From Dendrophyllia cribrosa (Eukaryota; Cnidaria; Anthozoa; Scleractinia; Dendrophylliidae), in contig JAJLRJ010000005.1 in NCBI GenBank assembly GCA_024195265.1, positions 37,720,207-37,784,206 on the forward strand: a stretch of DNA of 64,000 bases, in the 5' to 3' direction. The notes beneath the pieces were generated by a model, which saw nothing but the letters and a program-made list of their open reading frames with translations, ran no database searches and was not told the DNA's origin. Positions within the stretch are counted from its first letter, which is position 1; each line of letters opens with the position of its first letter. Position numbers and translations under genes: made by a program. Below are positions 33,246-44,557 of this stretch, one piece after another.

Positions 33246-33691
33246 AAGTGTGAATAAAAAAGGCTGAATCCCCTTAACACCCGGACGTATATTTCCTTTA
33301 ACAGATAGCCTGTGTGTGCTCTACAAGATAGGGTAAACGTATGTATGTATCAGTTATAGCTCGCTGCCTTCATTGGTTAGTTAAGAGGTACGTCTGAGCG
33401 ACGATATACTCGTGCAAGGCAGAAAATTAAAATGAACCTAATATTGTACAAACACTACCTAATTTATTACTCGTGGGAATAAATTATATGTCCTCTACCG
33501 GGAAATACACGTATGCGATTAATATTTTAAGATAATACAAGAGAACATAAATAATTACACGGGGTTCTGTTCTCTTAGATCATAGGACTGAGTAGTTGTG
33601 TATAAGGATATAAACCTTCTGTCGTGTGTTTCTAAAAGAGGTATGGATATAATGTATGTGATTTATACTTACAACAGTTAAGGAAACATAT

Positions 33692-33842
33692 GGGCCTTTA
33701 TCACGCCCCGCCATTTTGTATAAAAACAAAAGATTTACCCCCCAAGCCTCGCAGTGAAAAAGTTGAGAACGAGGTTAAGCAGGGGAAAACAAAGCATTTT
33801 ATTCTCCTGGGAATCAACATGGCCGCCGCGTGATAAAGGCCC
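33692..33842. mobile_element. MITE with GGGCCTTTATCACG ends
   Basis: GGGCCTTTATCACGC at the left is mirrored by GCGTGATAAAGGCCC. ATAT flanks both sides (33688-33691, 33843-33846). Absent from the matching sites in B2 (about 38125) and A (about 21370). Confidence 0.88.
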
Positions 33843-33847
33843 ATATT

Positions 33848-34288
33848 GGCCGTTTTTATGCTAGAGACGTTAAAGTCGTCTAGACGCAATTAACATCTCA
33901 GACGTTAAAAGCGTCTGGTATAAAAACGGGACGCATTAAAATAGATGGCCACAGAGAAAAACACAGGAATTTCTAAAAAAAACTATTCTCGAAAGTGACT
34001 GGACACGACTAAAGTCGTCCCCAAATAAATTTTACAAAAAAATATACAAATAGGCCCAAATTCGTCCTCGTTAAGGCCGTCCCGTTTTTATACTAGTCGT
34101 ATTTAACGTCTGAGACGTTAAAGTCGTCTGTTAAGTGCGTCTGAACGACGCACTTATAAGAAGACGTTAAAGTCGTCAGACGTTAAATCTGTCTGGCTTA
34201 TTTTCCGTTTTCATACTAGACGTTAAAGTCGTCTCGAGACGACTTTAACGTCTCAGACGATATTAACGTCTGTAGCATAAAAACGGCC
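33848..34288. mobile_element. Modular palindromic MITE (AGACGTTAAAGTCGTCT units)
   Basis: Ends GGCCGTTTTTATGCTA and TAGCATAAAAACGGCC are inverted. At least seven units of GACGTTAAAGTCGTC or its complement lie inside, and an inner pair (TATAAAAACGGGACG at 33920, CGTCCCGTTTTTATAC at 34078) looks like a second set of ends. Next to, and co-inserted with, the 33692 element. Absent in B2 and A. Confidence 0.85.
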
Positions 34289-34697
34289 ATTTTTAGTCCT
34301 GCCGAAAGACGTATTGTTATTTCTTCATAATACGCATGTACACTTTGTGAAAATAAGGCTTCAGGCCTGGACGAAGGTGGTAGTAGGAATAGTTAGTTAT
34401 TACTGATTTCCCATTTTGAGCAAACATTAACGCTCCGAGAAGAACATTATTTCGGCTTATTTCGTGGATAATCTTAACTCTTGTCCTTTACATCAGTAGC
34501 AGAAAATTACAGCACTTTCGAGGACCCCCCTCTTGCCTCATTTCTCCCTAATTTTTTGGGCTCAGGTAAGCCTATATGAACGTTTCCGAACGATCGCCAC
34601 CGTGAAGGTTCAATCGTACCAATGAAAACGCACCAATAGGAATGGCAGAATAATGAATCCCAGCTTGTCATTTCAGAGGTTAGTAACCTACCTTTAA

Positions 34698-35314
34698 CCA
34701 TTGGACGTACACGCAAACTTTTACCCCAACCGTGGTACAAGGGGAAAGGGGGGGGGGGGGGGTTGTTGCAACCCCTCCCCCCTCCTTGGGTTTTTGCGAG
34801 GTTGCAATATTTCGGAAACATCATACATCTAATAGATAGCCGGCGATGTGCTCTACAACATAAGGTAAATATTATGGGTTGGGGCACTGCTGGGGTCCGT
34901 GACGTCATCGTAAATGGCCGCCGAGATGGCCGCCATCTTGGATTTTACTAAAAATTCAAATTTATCGGAAAATTGCGGAAATTGCAAATATTGCTTGCTA
35001 CAGTTGCAAAATAACATACAATTAAACATTTTGATGCTTTTGGTAGCATTTAATATGTTTTTTCGCTGAAAACGGTAAAAAACACGCATTTTTCTTCAAA
35101 AATGGGTTGACCACATGCTACTTATGACGTCATATCTCGTTACCATAGCAACCAGTTATCCCCAAACTTTACCAAATGTGTCTTAAGCTACTGAAAACGG
35201 CATGTACTAATCTTAAATGGTCTTGAAAATATCGGAGAAAAACCTTAATGGGGGGGGGGGGGGGGGGGTGGCAACCACTCCCCCCCCCCCCCCCCCCCCT
35301 TGTACGTACGAGGG
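34698..35314. mobile_element. TTAA MITE, CCCTCGGACGTAC family, copy 3 (complete)
   Basis: 617 bp between TTAA at 34694-34697 and 35315-35318. Ends CCATTGGACGTACACGC and GTACGTACGAGGG. The two paralogous copies are uninterrupted here: CTACTTTGAAAAGAGCC (38580) and, inverted, CTACTTTTAAAAGAGCC (20571-20587). G15 near the left end. G19-TGGCAACCACT-C20 hairpin near the right end. Confidence 0.93.
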
Positions 35315-35473
35315 TTAAAAGAGCCTATCCGATCCTTGCACACCAGCGGGCGGTCGCTGTAGTAAGAATTCCAAATTATGGCTATATAGCATTTGAACAA
35401 CAAAAAGATCTCCTATAACAACATATACGTTGTTCAGATCACACGATATCAGAATAATTCGACGATTTTTAAG

Positions 35474-36276
35474 TTACTGTTATTTTTAGGCAACGAGAGG
35501 ATACGTGATTTATCACGTATCCACGAGGTGCCTAAAACAACTGGCTTATATTCCACATGGGCGAGGTTGACTGCCCAATGACAAACAAACGCTTTTGTGC
35601 AATGCATATATCGGAATGCCTTTGTATGTGTGGAGAACAATAGAATAAAAATGCTGAACGTACGCACTGGGATTTCGACGTGGTAAATTCGTACAGAACA
35701 AACATGTTTTGCGTCGTGTCTAAGCTTTATTTATTCCAAAATCGGAAGACATGAGTGACTCAGCAGACGACTCGTTTCTTACTCAGAACAGTTTCAGTGG
35801 TTCGTAAAACGTAAGCAGTAATCTAGACGAGGAGCTCGCGACTGAACAGCCTCGAGGTGCTTATAATAACGCGCAGTTTAGCGTTGCAGAAGTGACTGAT
35901 GGGTTGTTCGAAGATGCCGAGCAGTGTCAAGATATCGCAGCAGTAAGTAGAATTCAGTAATCCAGTATTTCGGAACGATCATCGTCTGTGTTCAATTTAA
36001 CAAATTGCTCGGTTGCGTTCAAAATGTAAGAATCCTTAAAGTTGGTGACAAATTTTTCTTGCTTTGCTTTTTTTGTTTGTAACTTTGGGTGTTGAGAGAG
36101 GAATATGTCAGGGGAATATTTCGGGGGAATATGTTGAGGTGAACATATTCCATTGTTTTGCTTTTGTTTCAGCCCCGCACTCCCCTGTAACAATCAAAAG
36201 CCGCCACCAGCTTTTCAGACGGTTGATAATTAGCGGGAATTACTCAAGAACAAAGGAAACCAAGCCATGTGGAATA
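35474..36276. other. 800-bp insertion unique to copy B1
   Basis: B2 and A read straight from GACGATTTTAA into the GGTTAGTTAA sequence, but B1 has this insert between the two. It contains a short inverted repeat (GAGGATACGTGA / TCACGTATCC, 35500-35530), an inverted TATATTCCACATGG / CCATGTGGAATATA pair (35548, 36262) and an exon-like ORF. The superfamily is not clear. Confidence 0.6.
35751..35942 (+). pseudogene. Exon-like acidic ORF with one stop, inside the B1 insertion
   Basis: One frame of 64 codons from ATG (MSDSADDSFLTQNSFSG) with a single TAA at 35805-35807, then continuing LDEELATEQPRG and FEDAEQCQDIAA to a strong GTAAGT splice donor at 35943. Rich in Ser, Asp and Glu with no recognised domain. 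Acidic N-terminal exons of this sort occur in transposon-encoded and transposon-derived proteins, and it lies in an insertion, so it is probably the first exon of a mobile-element gene. I do not recognise the family. Confidence 0.4.
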
Positions 36277-36316
36277 TAACGTTAGTTAAGAGAGAGGAAT
36301 TTGTCAGTTGGTGTAA

Positions 36317-37005
36317 AGGTGGCTCCTAATAGTTTTTAAACTATTAAAAAAACTTTTAAAAACATTCCCGCATCATGATACATCTATGATATTCAATCAC
36401 AGCTGCACCAGTAAAGTTAAGAGAAAATGTTTAGTACAGGTTTGTAAACACTTAACCAATGAACAAATTTAGGTGGCTACGACATCAAAATTTGTTACCA
36501 TGGCAACGTCAAAAGAGGCCAAAAAGACCCCATTTTCATCCTTTTGAGGCTTATAACTTCAAAACTGCTCAGTGAAATTTTTTGATTTTGATGTATTTTT
36601 GTCTGATAAACATAAAAAACATTTGTGCCAATTTTGAAAAATATCTGTACATAGGATTCAGAGATATGTCATTTTTACATAAATTTAAGGTAGTTCTGAA
36701 CTCTATGTACAGAATTTTAAAAAAAAAGTGTTAAAATGTTTATCTTGCCAATTAAACAAAAATATATCGAAAACAAAAACTTTCACCGTGTAGTTTATAA
36801 GTTACTAGCCTCAAATGGTCCAAAATAGCGTATTTTTGACCTCTTTACGCGTTGCCATGGCAACAAATGATAACGTCATTTGGATACCACTTTGTTGACT
36901 GATAAAATAATTACTGGTATCAAGTAAAAGATTTTTAGCCACACCATCGGGCTAGCTGTAATGGAATGCAAAAAGACGAGAGGGCTGAACAATATGGAGC
37001 CACCT
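36317..37005. mobile_element. 689-bp TAA-flanked MITE (PIF/Harbinger-like)
   Basis: AGGTGGCTCC and GGAGCCACCT ends, TAA on both sides (36314-36316, 37006-37008). B2 reads GGTGCTAAGTAGTGG with a single TAA (about 38771-38785), an exact empty site. Non-coding inside. Confidence 0.93.
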
Positions 37006-38989
37006 TAAGTAGTGGTTATTAGTTTATTTTCCCTAAAAGAAAGCATGACAGTGGTGATTTTATTATAAGTGCCTGTTTTTATATGAAAAACCCCGGCAGT
37101 GCGTAATGAAGTTCATTAGAATATCTATCAATTGCAGAAAATTTTCGCGCTTTCTGTGCGCAGGTTTTCACTGGCAGTAATGAAAATTGATCTCGCGAAA
37201 TGGGAATTTAAAAGAAACTCATTTATATGAGAAGACATTTTCAAATAATTTTAAAATATCGCTGTGATATTCCTGTGAAGTTATTAGGTTCTAAAATACT
37301 TCGAGTGGACAACAGCTAGTTAATATCCCGCGTAAATGCGGTGTATATCAACATTAAGTTCAGTTGACCAAATAGTAGAGTCAACGATTTAACGTGAGGT
37401 TAGTCAGTTAAGACATGAATATTTTCTGAGGTAATGGATCTCTCATGATCAGTGATTGACGTTAAAAAATGCCAGAGTACGTTAACATTTGAATAGTGGG
37501 AAACATTTGATTAACAAAAGATGTAAGTCGCTCTTTTTCACATGGAGATCACTCGCTTTTTTAGATCATGGAGATCGCTCGTTCTTTCATAGATGGAGAT
37601 CGCGAAAAGGCGTTTTTAAAAAAGCCAAAAACTCGAAAGCCAACAATTATCTTTAGTTTCCGTAGTAGAGAGAATACCCCCTTCCGTTATGTTTGCGGGT
37701 AACCACTTATACCCTTGGGTGGAGAGAAACAATGTGGATTAAACGGATAAGGCAACATACATTTACACTTTACATTTACAGATATATATTTAAATTGATT
37801 CTTTTGGGGGATGGATTGTGTGTATTACTAGCCAACTTTTTTAATATAGCAATATGTCTATTCTTGATGCTTAGATACAGTAGATGCTTTGATTTCATTA
37901 GGGTAACTCATATGTTATTTATAATGTAAAAAAAATGTAGGCCCCAAAAAAAACAATGAAAAGAAATACAACGATAAAGGAACTAATCTGACAAAGGTTC
38001 TATTCTCTTCAATTAATTTCTCTTGGTTCAGTGGGACTGAGTAGTTGTGTATAAGGGTAAACCTTCTGTCGTGTGTTTCTGAAAGAGGTATGGATTGTAT
38101 GCGATTTATGCTTACAACAGTAGCAAACATCTAGTTTTAGTCCTGCAGAAAGACGTATTGTTATTTCTATGATATATCATACGCATGTACACCTTGCGAA
38201 AATAAGGCTAGAGGTCTGGATGAAAGTGGTATAGGAATAATTAGTTATCACTGATTTCCCATTTTGAACAAGCCAGTCCTGTTACTGCAATAAAAAAAAC
38301 ATTAAGGCTTCGAAAAGAACAATATTCCAGCTTAATTCGTGGATAATCTTAACTCTTGTCCTTTATATCAGTAGCAGACAATTACAGCACTTTCGAGGAC
38401 CCCCCTCTTGCCTCATTTCTCGGATTTATTTAGGCTCAGGCACGTGTATGAACGTTTTCGAACGTTCGTCACCGTGAAGGATACGATGGTAACTTTACTA
38501 CATGTAGTACCAATGAAAACGCACCAATAGGAATGGTAGAATAATGAATCCCAGCTTGTCATTTCAGAGGTTAATAACCTACTTTGAAAAGAGCCTATCC
38601 GTTACTTGCACAAACAAGCAGGACCCAGCAGGCGGTCGCTGTAGTAAGAATTCCAAATTATGACTATATAACATTTGAACAACAAAGGCATCCCTTGTTA
38701 CATTGTTCAGATCACAAGATATCAGAATCGACGATTTTAAGGTTAGTTAACAGAGAGGAATTTGTCTGTTGGTGCTAAGTAGTGGCTCTTAGTTTATTTT
38801 TGCTAAAAGAAAGCTACTGCAAGTGCGGGTTTTATTCATTCGTGCCTGTTTTTATATGAAAAACCAGTGCGTAATGAAGTTCATTAGGATATCTTTCGTG
38901 CTTTCTGTGCGCAGCTTTAGTTTTTACTGGCAGTAATGAACTTGATCTCGCGAAAAGAGAAAAAAACTCATTGATATAAGAAGACATTC

Positions 38990-39240
38990 TCAAATAATTC
39001 TAAAAAGTCGCTGTGATATTCCGGTGAGTTTATTACGTTCTGAAATACTTGGAATGTTGATATCCCGCGTAACTGTGTTTCTTTTAAACATTAAGTTCAG
39101 TTGACCAACTATCGCTGTGATATTCCTGTGAAGTTATTAGGTTCTAAAATACTTCGAGTGGACAACAGCTAGTTAATATCCCGCGTAAATGCGGTGTATA
39201 TCAACATTAAGTTCAGTTGACCAAATAGTAGAGTCAACAA
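38990..39240 (+). repeat. Local 125-bp duplication in copy B2
   Basis: TCGCTGTGATATTCC-GTGA to the CAGTTGACC block occurs at about 38996-39110 in diverged form and again at 39113-39238. The second stretch is essentially the B1 sequence at 37256-37381, including CTCGAGTGG-like details absent from the first. Confidence 0.8.
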
Positions 39241-39810
39241 TATTAACGTAAGGTTAGTCAGTTAAGACATGAATATTTTCTGAGATAACGGTTCTCTCTC
39301 ATGATCAGTGATTGACATTAAAAAATGCCAATTACGTTAACTCTTGAATAATGGGAAACATTCCATTTACAGAAAATGTACGCCGAACGTCACGAAAAAA
39401 AAAAAAGAAAGAAAGTCGCTCTTTTCATTAGATGGAGATCGCGATAAAGCGTTTTTTAAAAATCCAAAAATTCGAAGGCCGACGTATATCTTGAGTTTCC
39501 GTAGTAGAGAGAATACCCCCTACCGTTATGTTTGCCGGTAACCACTTATACCCCCGGGTGGAGAGAAACAATGTGGATTAAGCGGGTAAGACGACATACA
39601 CTTGTAGCAGACTCGGATATTTTTTTTTTTGGTACTACGCTCGTGACTTGTTGCCGGAACATTTCATATTTATCATTTCATTACTGAGCTTAAAATTTAC
39701 CATATTTTTTTTATTTATTACCTGCACACATGACGCTTCCGACATTGCTGATCTTAGGACGTATGTCATATATGAACCTAGCAAATGGCCTTACGCTCAC
39801 CACAAAGTTT

Positions 39811-39880
39811 GTCGTAGCTCAGTGGTTAGAGCATCCGACCGGCTTACGGACTTTCATAGTGTCGATTCTTGCCAGGGTCA
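39811..39880 (+). repeat. tRNA-like SINE head (copy in block B)
   Basis: GTCGTAGCTCAGTGGTTAGA, CATCCGACCGG and GTGTCGATTCTTGCC as in the block A copy. A box good, B box weak, arms unpaired. Confidence 0.6.
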
Positions 39881-40967
39881 CTCGGATCTTCTTCTTTGTC
39901 CACTTCAATTAGCAGCAAACCGCTTGCTACGCGAGAGGTATCCTAAATCACAATAAACCGATCTTTCAGTAGCACTTCTTTATCTCTAACTCAACCCGAA
40001 GGCCAATAACCAACCAAAGAATTTTACAGCAGTTTTCCGTTTATTATGGACTACTGTCCAGGAAGTTACTTCTGATCAGCTAATTGCCTCAAAGTTAAAC
40101 TAGGCAGAATGGTAAAGTAATAGTGCGAACCTTAGAGACAACAAAACCATTAGGAAATGCTGTGGTGAAGCTAAACAATGCTTAGTAACAAATTTAGAAT
40201 GCGTTAGTAAGCGTAATTAATTGGCTAACGAAAAGAATAGTCAATTAGCTTAATGTAGTAGAGGCAGATTTGATTGGCGCGAAAAAATCAGCGAGGGGTA
40301 AAATATAGCAAAAATTACCACCGATCTAATAGCGTTGTAAGATGAGAGTTCACCAAGAAATACAGGGGCATCTAAAAGAGCAGGTATACACAGGTGGCTG
40401 TGTTTGCTGGCCGCGCAAACCGGCTATTATATGGCGGACGTGTAAATTCGAAACTCGGTTGAAAAAATCCGTTCTCCCTTAATCGGATTGAAAGACCGTT
40501 TGGATAGATTACTAAATAGTACATTATTTCCCTTCGAAAAGTGCAAAATAGCGAAATTTAAAGGTTTGGTCGAACTGGCACTTTAAGCTTTCATCTGACA
40601 ACGTTAATTGAAATAGCTGTATATTAAAAGCAAAATCAGTAAAACTTATCTAAAATATACATCGTGACAACTATAAAATTTAACGCCCACGGGATAATAC
40701 AATATCAATTCAAGGGCCGTTATTTAAGTCTATAGCCATAGCTGGGCTAAAGGAACGGTCAGACAAGGAATGGGAAGAACTACGCGAGTCTTAGCCATTA
40801 AATCAGCTCATAAATGTTCCCGCTGACCTAAGCGTCACTGACGGAGTGGAGAAGTGACAAATTTACCAGATTTGTTGTACAACAAAAGGATTTTAATTTT
40901 ATATTCCATGCCGAGTTAGTGAAACAAAGAAACAAATGACGAATTTCTCTTTCAATAGCGCATAACA

Positions 40968-40970
<3 letters not shown>

Positions 40971-41001
<31 letters not shown>
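40971..41001 (+). repeat. 31-base poly-C insertion
   Basis: C31 lies inside a roughly 40-base insert (CATAACAAGT-C31-ACTTACAAT) that block A lacks (GCATAACAAAAGAAAC on its minus strand). Confidence 0.8.
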
Positions 41002-41639
41002 ACTTACAATAGAAACGATTTCCTGGTAGGCACAGGTGTCAGATTTAGCCTTGTACTTTAAATGTTTTTTTTTTCGTTTCTGTTACTAGCAATTGTGCTT
41101 TTCAATTTTTTTTTGTATCGTCAATGATATTTGCGAGTTTTATCGTCATCAGTTTACCATGACTGCCAATTATAGAATTTTAACTGTTCCAAAGGGTTTA
41201 AATGTTACGTTCAAACAATATCTGTAGGGATACGCGAGCTACATCTAATTACCATACGATTTATTTCTTTTGAATTGCGGTCAACCCCGGGAATCACGTT
41301 ATTTATAAAATATAATTAATATTATTTTCAAACTCCGAACATTTAAAATTGAAAAAAAAAATCAGCTCAACCAGCACTACGAGAAGCTACATCGATGAAT
41401 ATTTCAGCGCGGCACATGAAAGAAATTGGATGGGAAAGTATGTTGGTGTTCAAAGCGCCAGGAAGAAACCTAACTAAATCTTACTTAAAATAACGTCTTT
41501 ATGAATCGCTTGCTTGAGTAACCAGTTCTGAATTTCTTCTTTTTGTGCACTAATATTTTTATCTGACGTCTCTGTAAGGTAATTGTTTTATCGTCCTTAT
41601 TCAAATGTTATTCGTGCTGAATTCAGAACTAACGGATTC

Positions 41640-42200
41640 AACTAGTGCAAACAGTATACGAATGTTCACTTTGCCAAATGCGTATTTATCCATCAAATTC
41701 TATAACCAACCAAAACCATCCATTTCTTCGCCGATTTAGGCCGACATTATTGGCCCGCATCTTAAACAGTATTTTTGATATTTATTATCTTTTGCTTTGA
41801 AAATTCAATTACTGCTGTAATTGTGACATACAATAAAAAATAAAACAACAACACACATCTATTTTTTTAATAAAAAAAACGCTTTACTATCAATTATTAT
41901 GGAATTAAAAAAAGGAAACAACATTTACACTCATTCAACTACAACAATTCTTAAAATCTCAATAATACACAATTTCATCAATAAATTGCTCCCTTCTCCT
42001 AGAGATCACAGATCCAAAAAACAACTTGTGCTCATCTTCACACTCTCATAAAACCCTAGAAAAACAATAAACGGAAAAAAAAACCCACGATATTATGTCA
42101 ATAAACTTTTACCTAACTATTACAAAGCCAACGCCAAACCCATGAGAACGAATTTTAGTTATATTCTTTTACTTCACAATCTAAACCCTCCCCCACATAT
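41640..42200. other. Non-coding, B-specific
   Basis: After about 41700 there is no partner in block A until about 42830. AT-rich, no gene or clear repeat seen. Confidence 0.5.
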
Positions 42201-42202
42201 TA

Positions 42203-42359
42203 CAGGGATGTAGCTGCCTCAACGCACGTACGCACGTGCGTACCTGAAAAAGTCGTAAAAAAAGAAAGATTTGGGACTTGCGGGTAGGGGGAAAAGGTAA
42301 GGGGAGTGTTTGAAAACAGTGATTGTGCGTACCTCTGAAAAAGTCCTGGCTACGCCCCT
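42203..42359. mobile_element. MITE, CAGGGGCGTAGC family, copy 2
   Basis: CAGGGATGTAGCTGCC to CCTGGCTACGCCCCT, containing ACGCACGTACGCACGTGC. Opposite orientation to the 18014-18173 relative and at a non-paralogous place, so an independent insertion. Confidence 0.75.
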
Positions 42360-42490
42360 AAATTAATTTAAAAAAAACTAACTGTAGTTCTATTTCATTT
42401 TCCCGAAACGAAGCATATCAAGTAAAAGGAAGTTACAATACATTACTACTAGCTATTACTGCCGGATTTGGAGAGAGTTCCAATCAATAA

Positions 42491-42769
42491 CGTGAGGACA
42501 TCCTATAGTTAAGGGAATGTGGTCCCTGGGAACAACCATTTTCTTTCTTTTCGAAGAACAGATCAGAATGGACCTTGCATGCACCGACTGATTGCGAAAG
42601 ACTGATTAAAGGTTTCAAATGACGTAGTAACGTGAGGAAATCCTATAGTTAAGGGAATGTGGTCCCTGGGAACAACCATTTTCTTTCTTTTCGAAGAACA
42701 GATCAGAATGGACCTTGCATGCACTACTGATTGCGAAAGACTGATTAAAGGTTTCAAATGACGTAGTAA
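42491..42769. repeat. Two tandem units of 140 bp
   Basis: Units start CGTGAGGACATCCTATAGTT (42491) and CGTGAGGAAATCCTATAGTT (42631), nearly identical throughout, so the duplication is recent. Confidence 0.93.
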
Positions 42770-43057
42770 CGTGCGTGACGGACGGCACTTACAAGAACAA
42801 GACCCTAAGGCTCGACGTTCCTACTCGTAGAGTTGTTTTTCATTGGTAGTTTGTGTTTGTTTAATTTTATGTTGGTTGTAGATGCTTTAATTGTCAAGCC
42901 AAGTGCTAACGACAAGTCTTAGTAATGTTGTTTTTCATCGGTAGTTTGTGTTTGTTTTGCTGGTTGTAACTGTAATTAAGTCATTTTTTTCATTGTACGT
43001 CACTAGTTTTTGATCATATAAGATCACTCCATCGTCTACTTTCACAGAGTGTACACA

Positions 43058-43262
43058 CTCTCTTTACCCTGGTGTATAAATGGGTACTATTGACATAATG
43101 CTGGCGGGTAACCTTGCGATGGATTAGCATTCCATCCAGGGGGGATCGGAGTAGCAATTCTCTCATTCGCTTCATGCTACAGATACCGGAATAACAGTCC
43201 GGCAGTTGTGAGCCACTGGCCCGTGAAGACGTTACCTTCTATGCCTTCTCAGACACCAATTC
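43058..43262 (+). mobile_element. SINE body, counterpart of 8800-9000, head deleted
   Basis: Matches the block A SINE from TCTTTACCCTG through TTGCGATGGATTAGCATTCC to GTGAGCCACTGG. The tRNA-like head and about 1 kb of neighbouring block A sequence are gone in B. Confidence 0.7.
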
Positions 43263-43534
43263 AACGTTTTGATATTTTAATGCAATGACAAATGTAAATG
43301 AAAGAAACTGAAGTGAATGAAAGAAACAAAGAAGCATTTTCTTTGATAAAACAAAAGAAACTAACAACGACTAGTAAAGACTGAAAAGCATTTAGTAAAA
43401 CCTATGGAGCGCTGATACTTGCATTTATCAACCATTTGTTTGCTGAACATAATAAATCTCTCAAGAGATAAAGCAGGCCGCCTTTTTTATCAGTTTCACT
43501 AAGAAGCTTGATATTTTTGTTAGTGCCGGACTTT

Positions 43535-44241
43535 AATGGTTGGTGTTAATGGTTGGTGTTAAAATGGTTGTAAAGAAAATGAATAGCTGTTTTTATAGCT
43601 TAACCGCCATCCTGGGAATTGCCTCTCTCTACTCTGGCTTAACTGACACGCGGTTGGCAAATCTAAAAAAAATAACACAAATTTTTGCTTTTGAGGAGAA
43701 GGAAAACAATAATTGGTGCAATGGTAGTTATAATCTTCGTGGACAAGTTCCTGAGCCAGGGTGCGGGGCGCACATTGTCCCCCCCCCCCCCCCCCCCCCC
43801 CTTTCGTTACTTCAAGAACATTAAGGCAATGACAATGAAACCTTTGCAGTCCGCACAATGGAACGATGACGTCATATGACGTAGTTATTAGGTAATTAGT
43901 TATACGGCCGCCATCTTGGATCCGCCATCTTGGATTTCTGAAATTTTTTAAAACCGCTTAACAACCGTCCAAATTGACGCAAAACCAATAAATAAACGCT
44001 AAATGACGCAAAAATACAAAAGTTATACCAATAAACATTGTTTTTCTTCAATAAAAGGTATAAATATGCAAATTTCAGAAAACATGGCTGTCAAAATCTT
44101 GTTGCCATGGAAACATCAAGTCACGTGATCAAAAAATTGTCATATGAAATTCTTGCCAGATAAATGTTAGGAAAAGTCACAAAGTTTGATGGCGTTTGTT
44201 TACATATTAAAGAACTTATGAATGATGAAAGTTAGCCCCCC

Positions 44242-44276
<35 letters not shown>

Positions 44277-44278
44277 GC
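43535..44278. other. B-specific insertion with two long C-tracts
   Basis: Block A has no counterpart. Contains C23 (43779-43801), C6TC32 (44236-44274), a GCCGCCATCTTGGAT near-repeat at 43910-43935 and GTTGCCATGGAAAC. It starts near a direct GGTTGGTGTTAA repeat. It is probably one or more MITEs, ends unresolved. G30 follows at 44388-44417. Confidence 0.5.
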
Positions 44279-44385
44279 CGAATAGGGTTAATCTTCGGTC
44301 AATTTACCTTCCCTAGGGACCGTGAACAAGCGCCAAAAAAAACGACAGGCTCCAATTTACGAGCAACATTTTGGGAGGTTACGGA

Positions 44386-44416
<31 letters not shown>

Positions 44417-44557
44417 GCTGAAGATGTCTAGCACAAGCGATAATCACATATAGCTACGCGATGATCACAGTTCGTCAAAAACCGTGCTGGAGTCCGAAAT
44501 TCAGAGTGCTGTTACTTAATGATGCTGTGTTTTTACACTGTATTTTAACAGGATATA

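Noticed and set aside
43559..43879. ORFs with Pro- or Gly-rich runs
   Set aside because: The runs are translations of poly-C/poly-G tracts and no domain is present.
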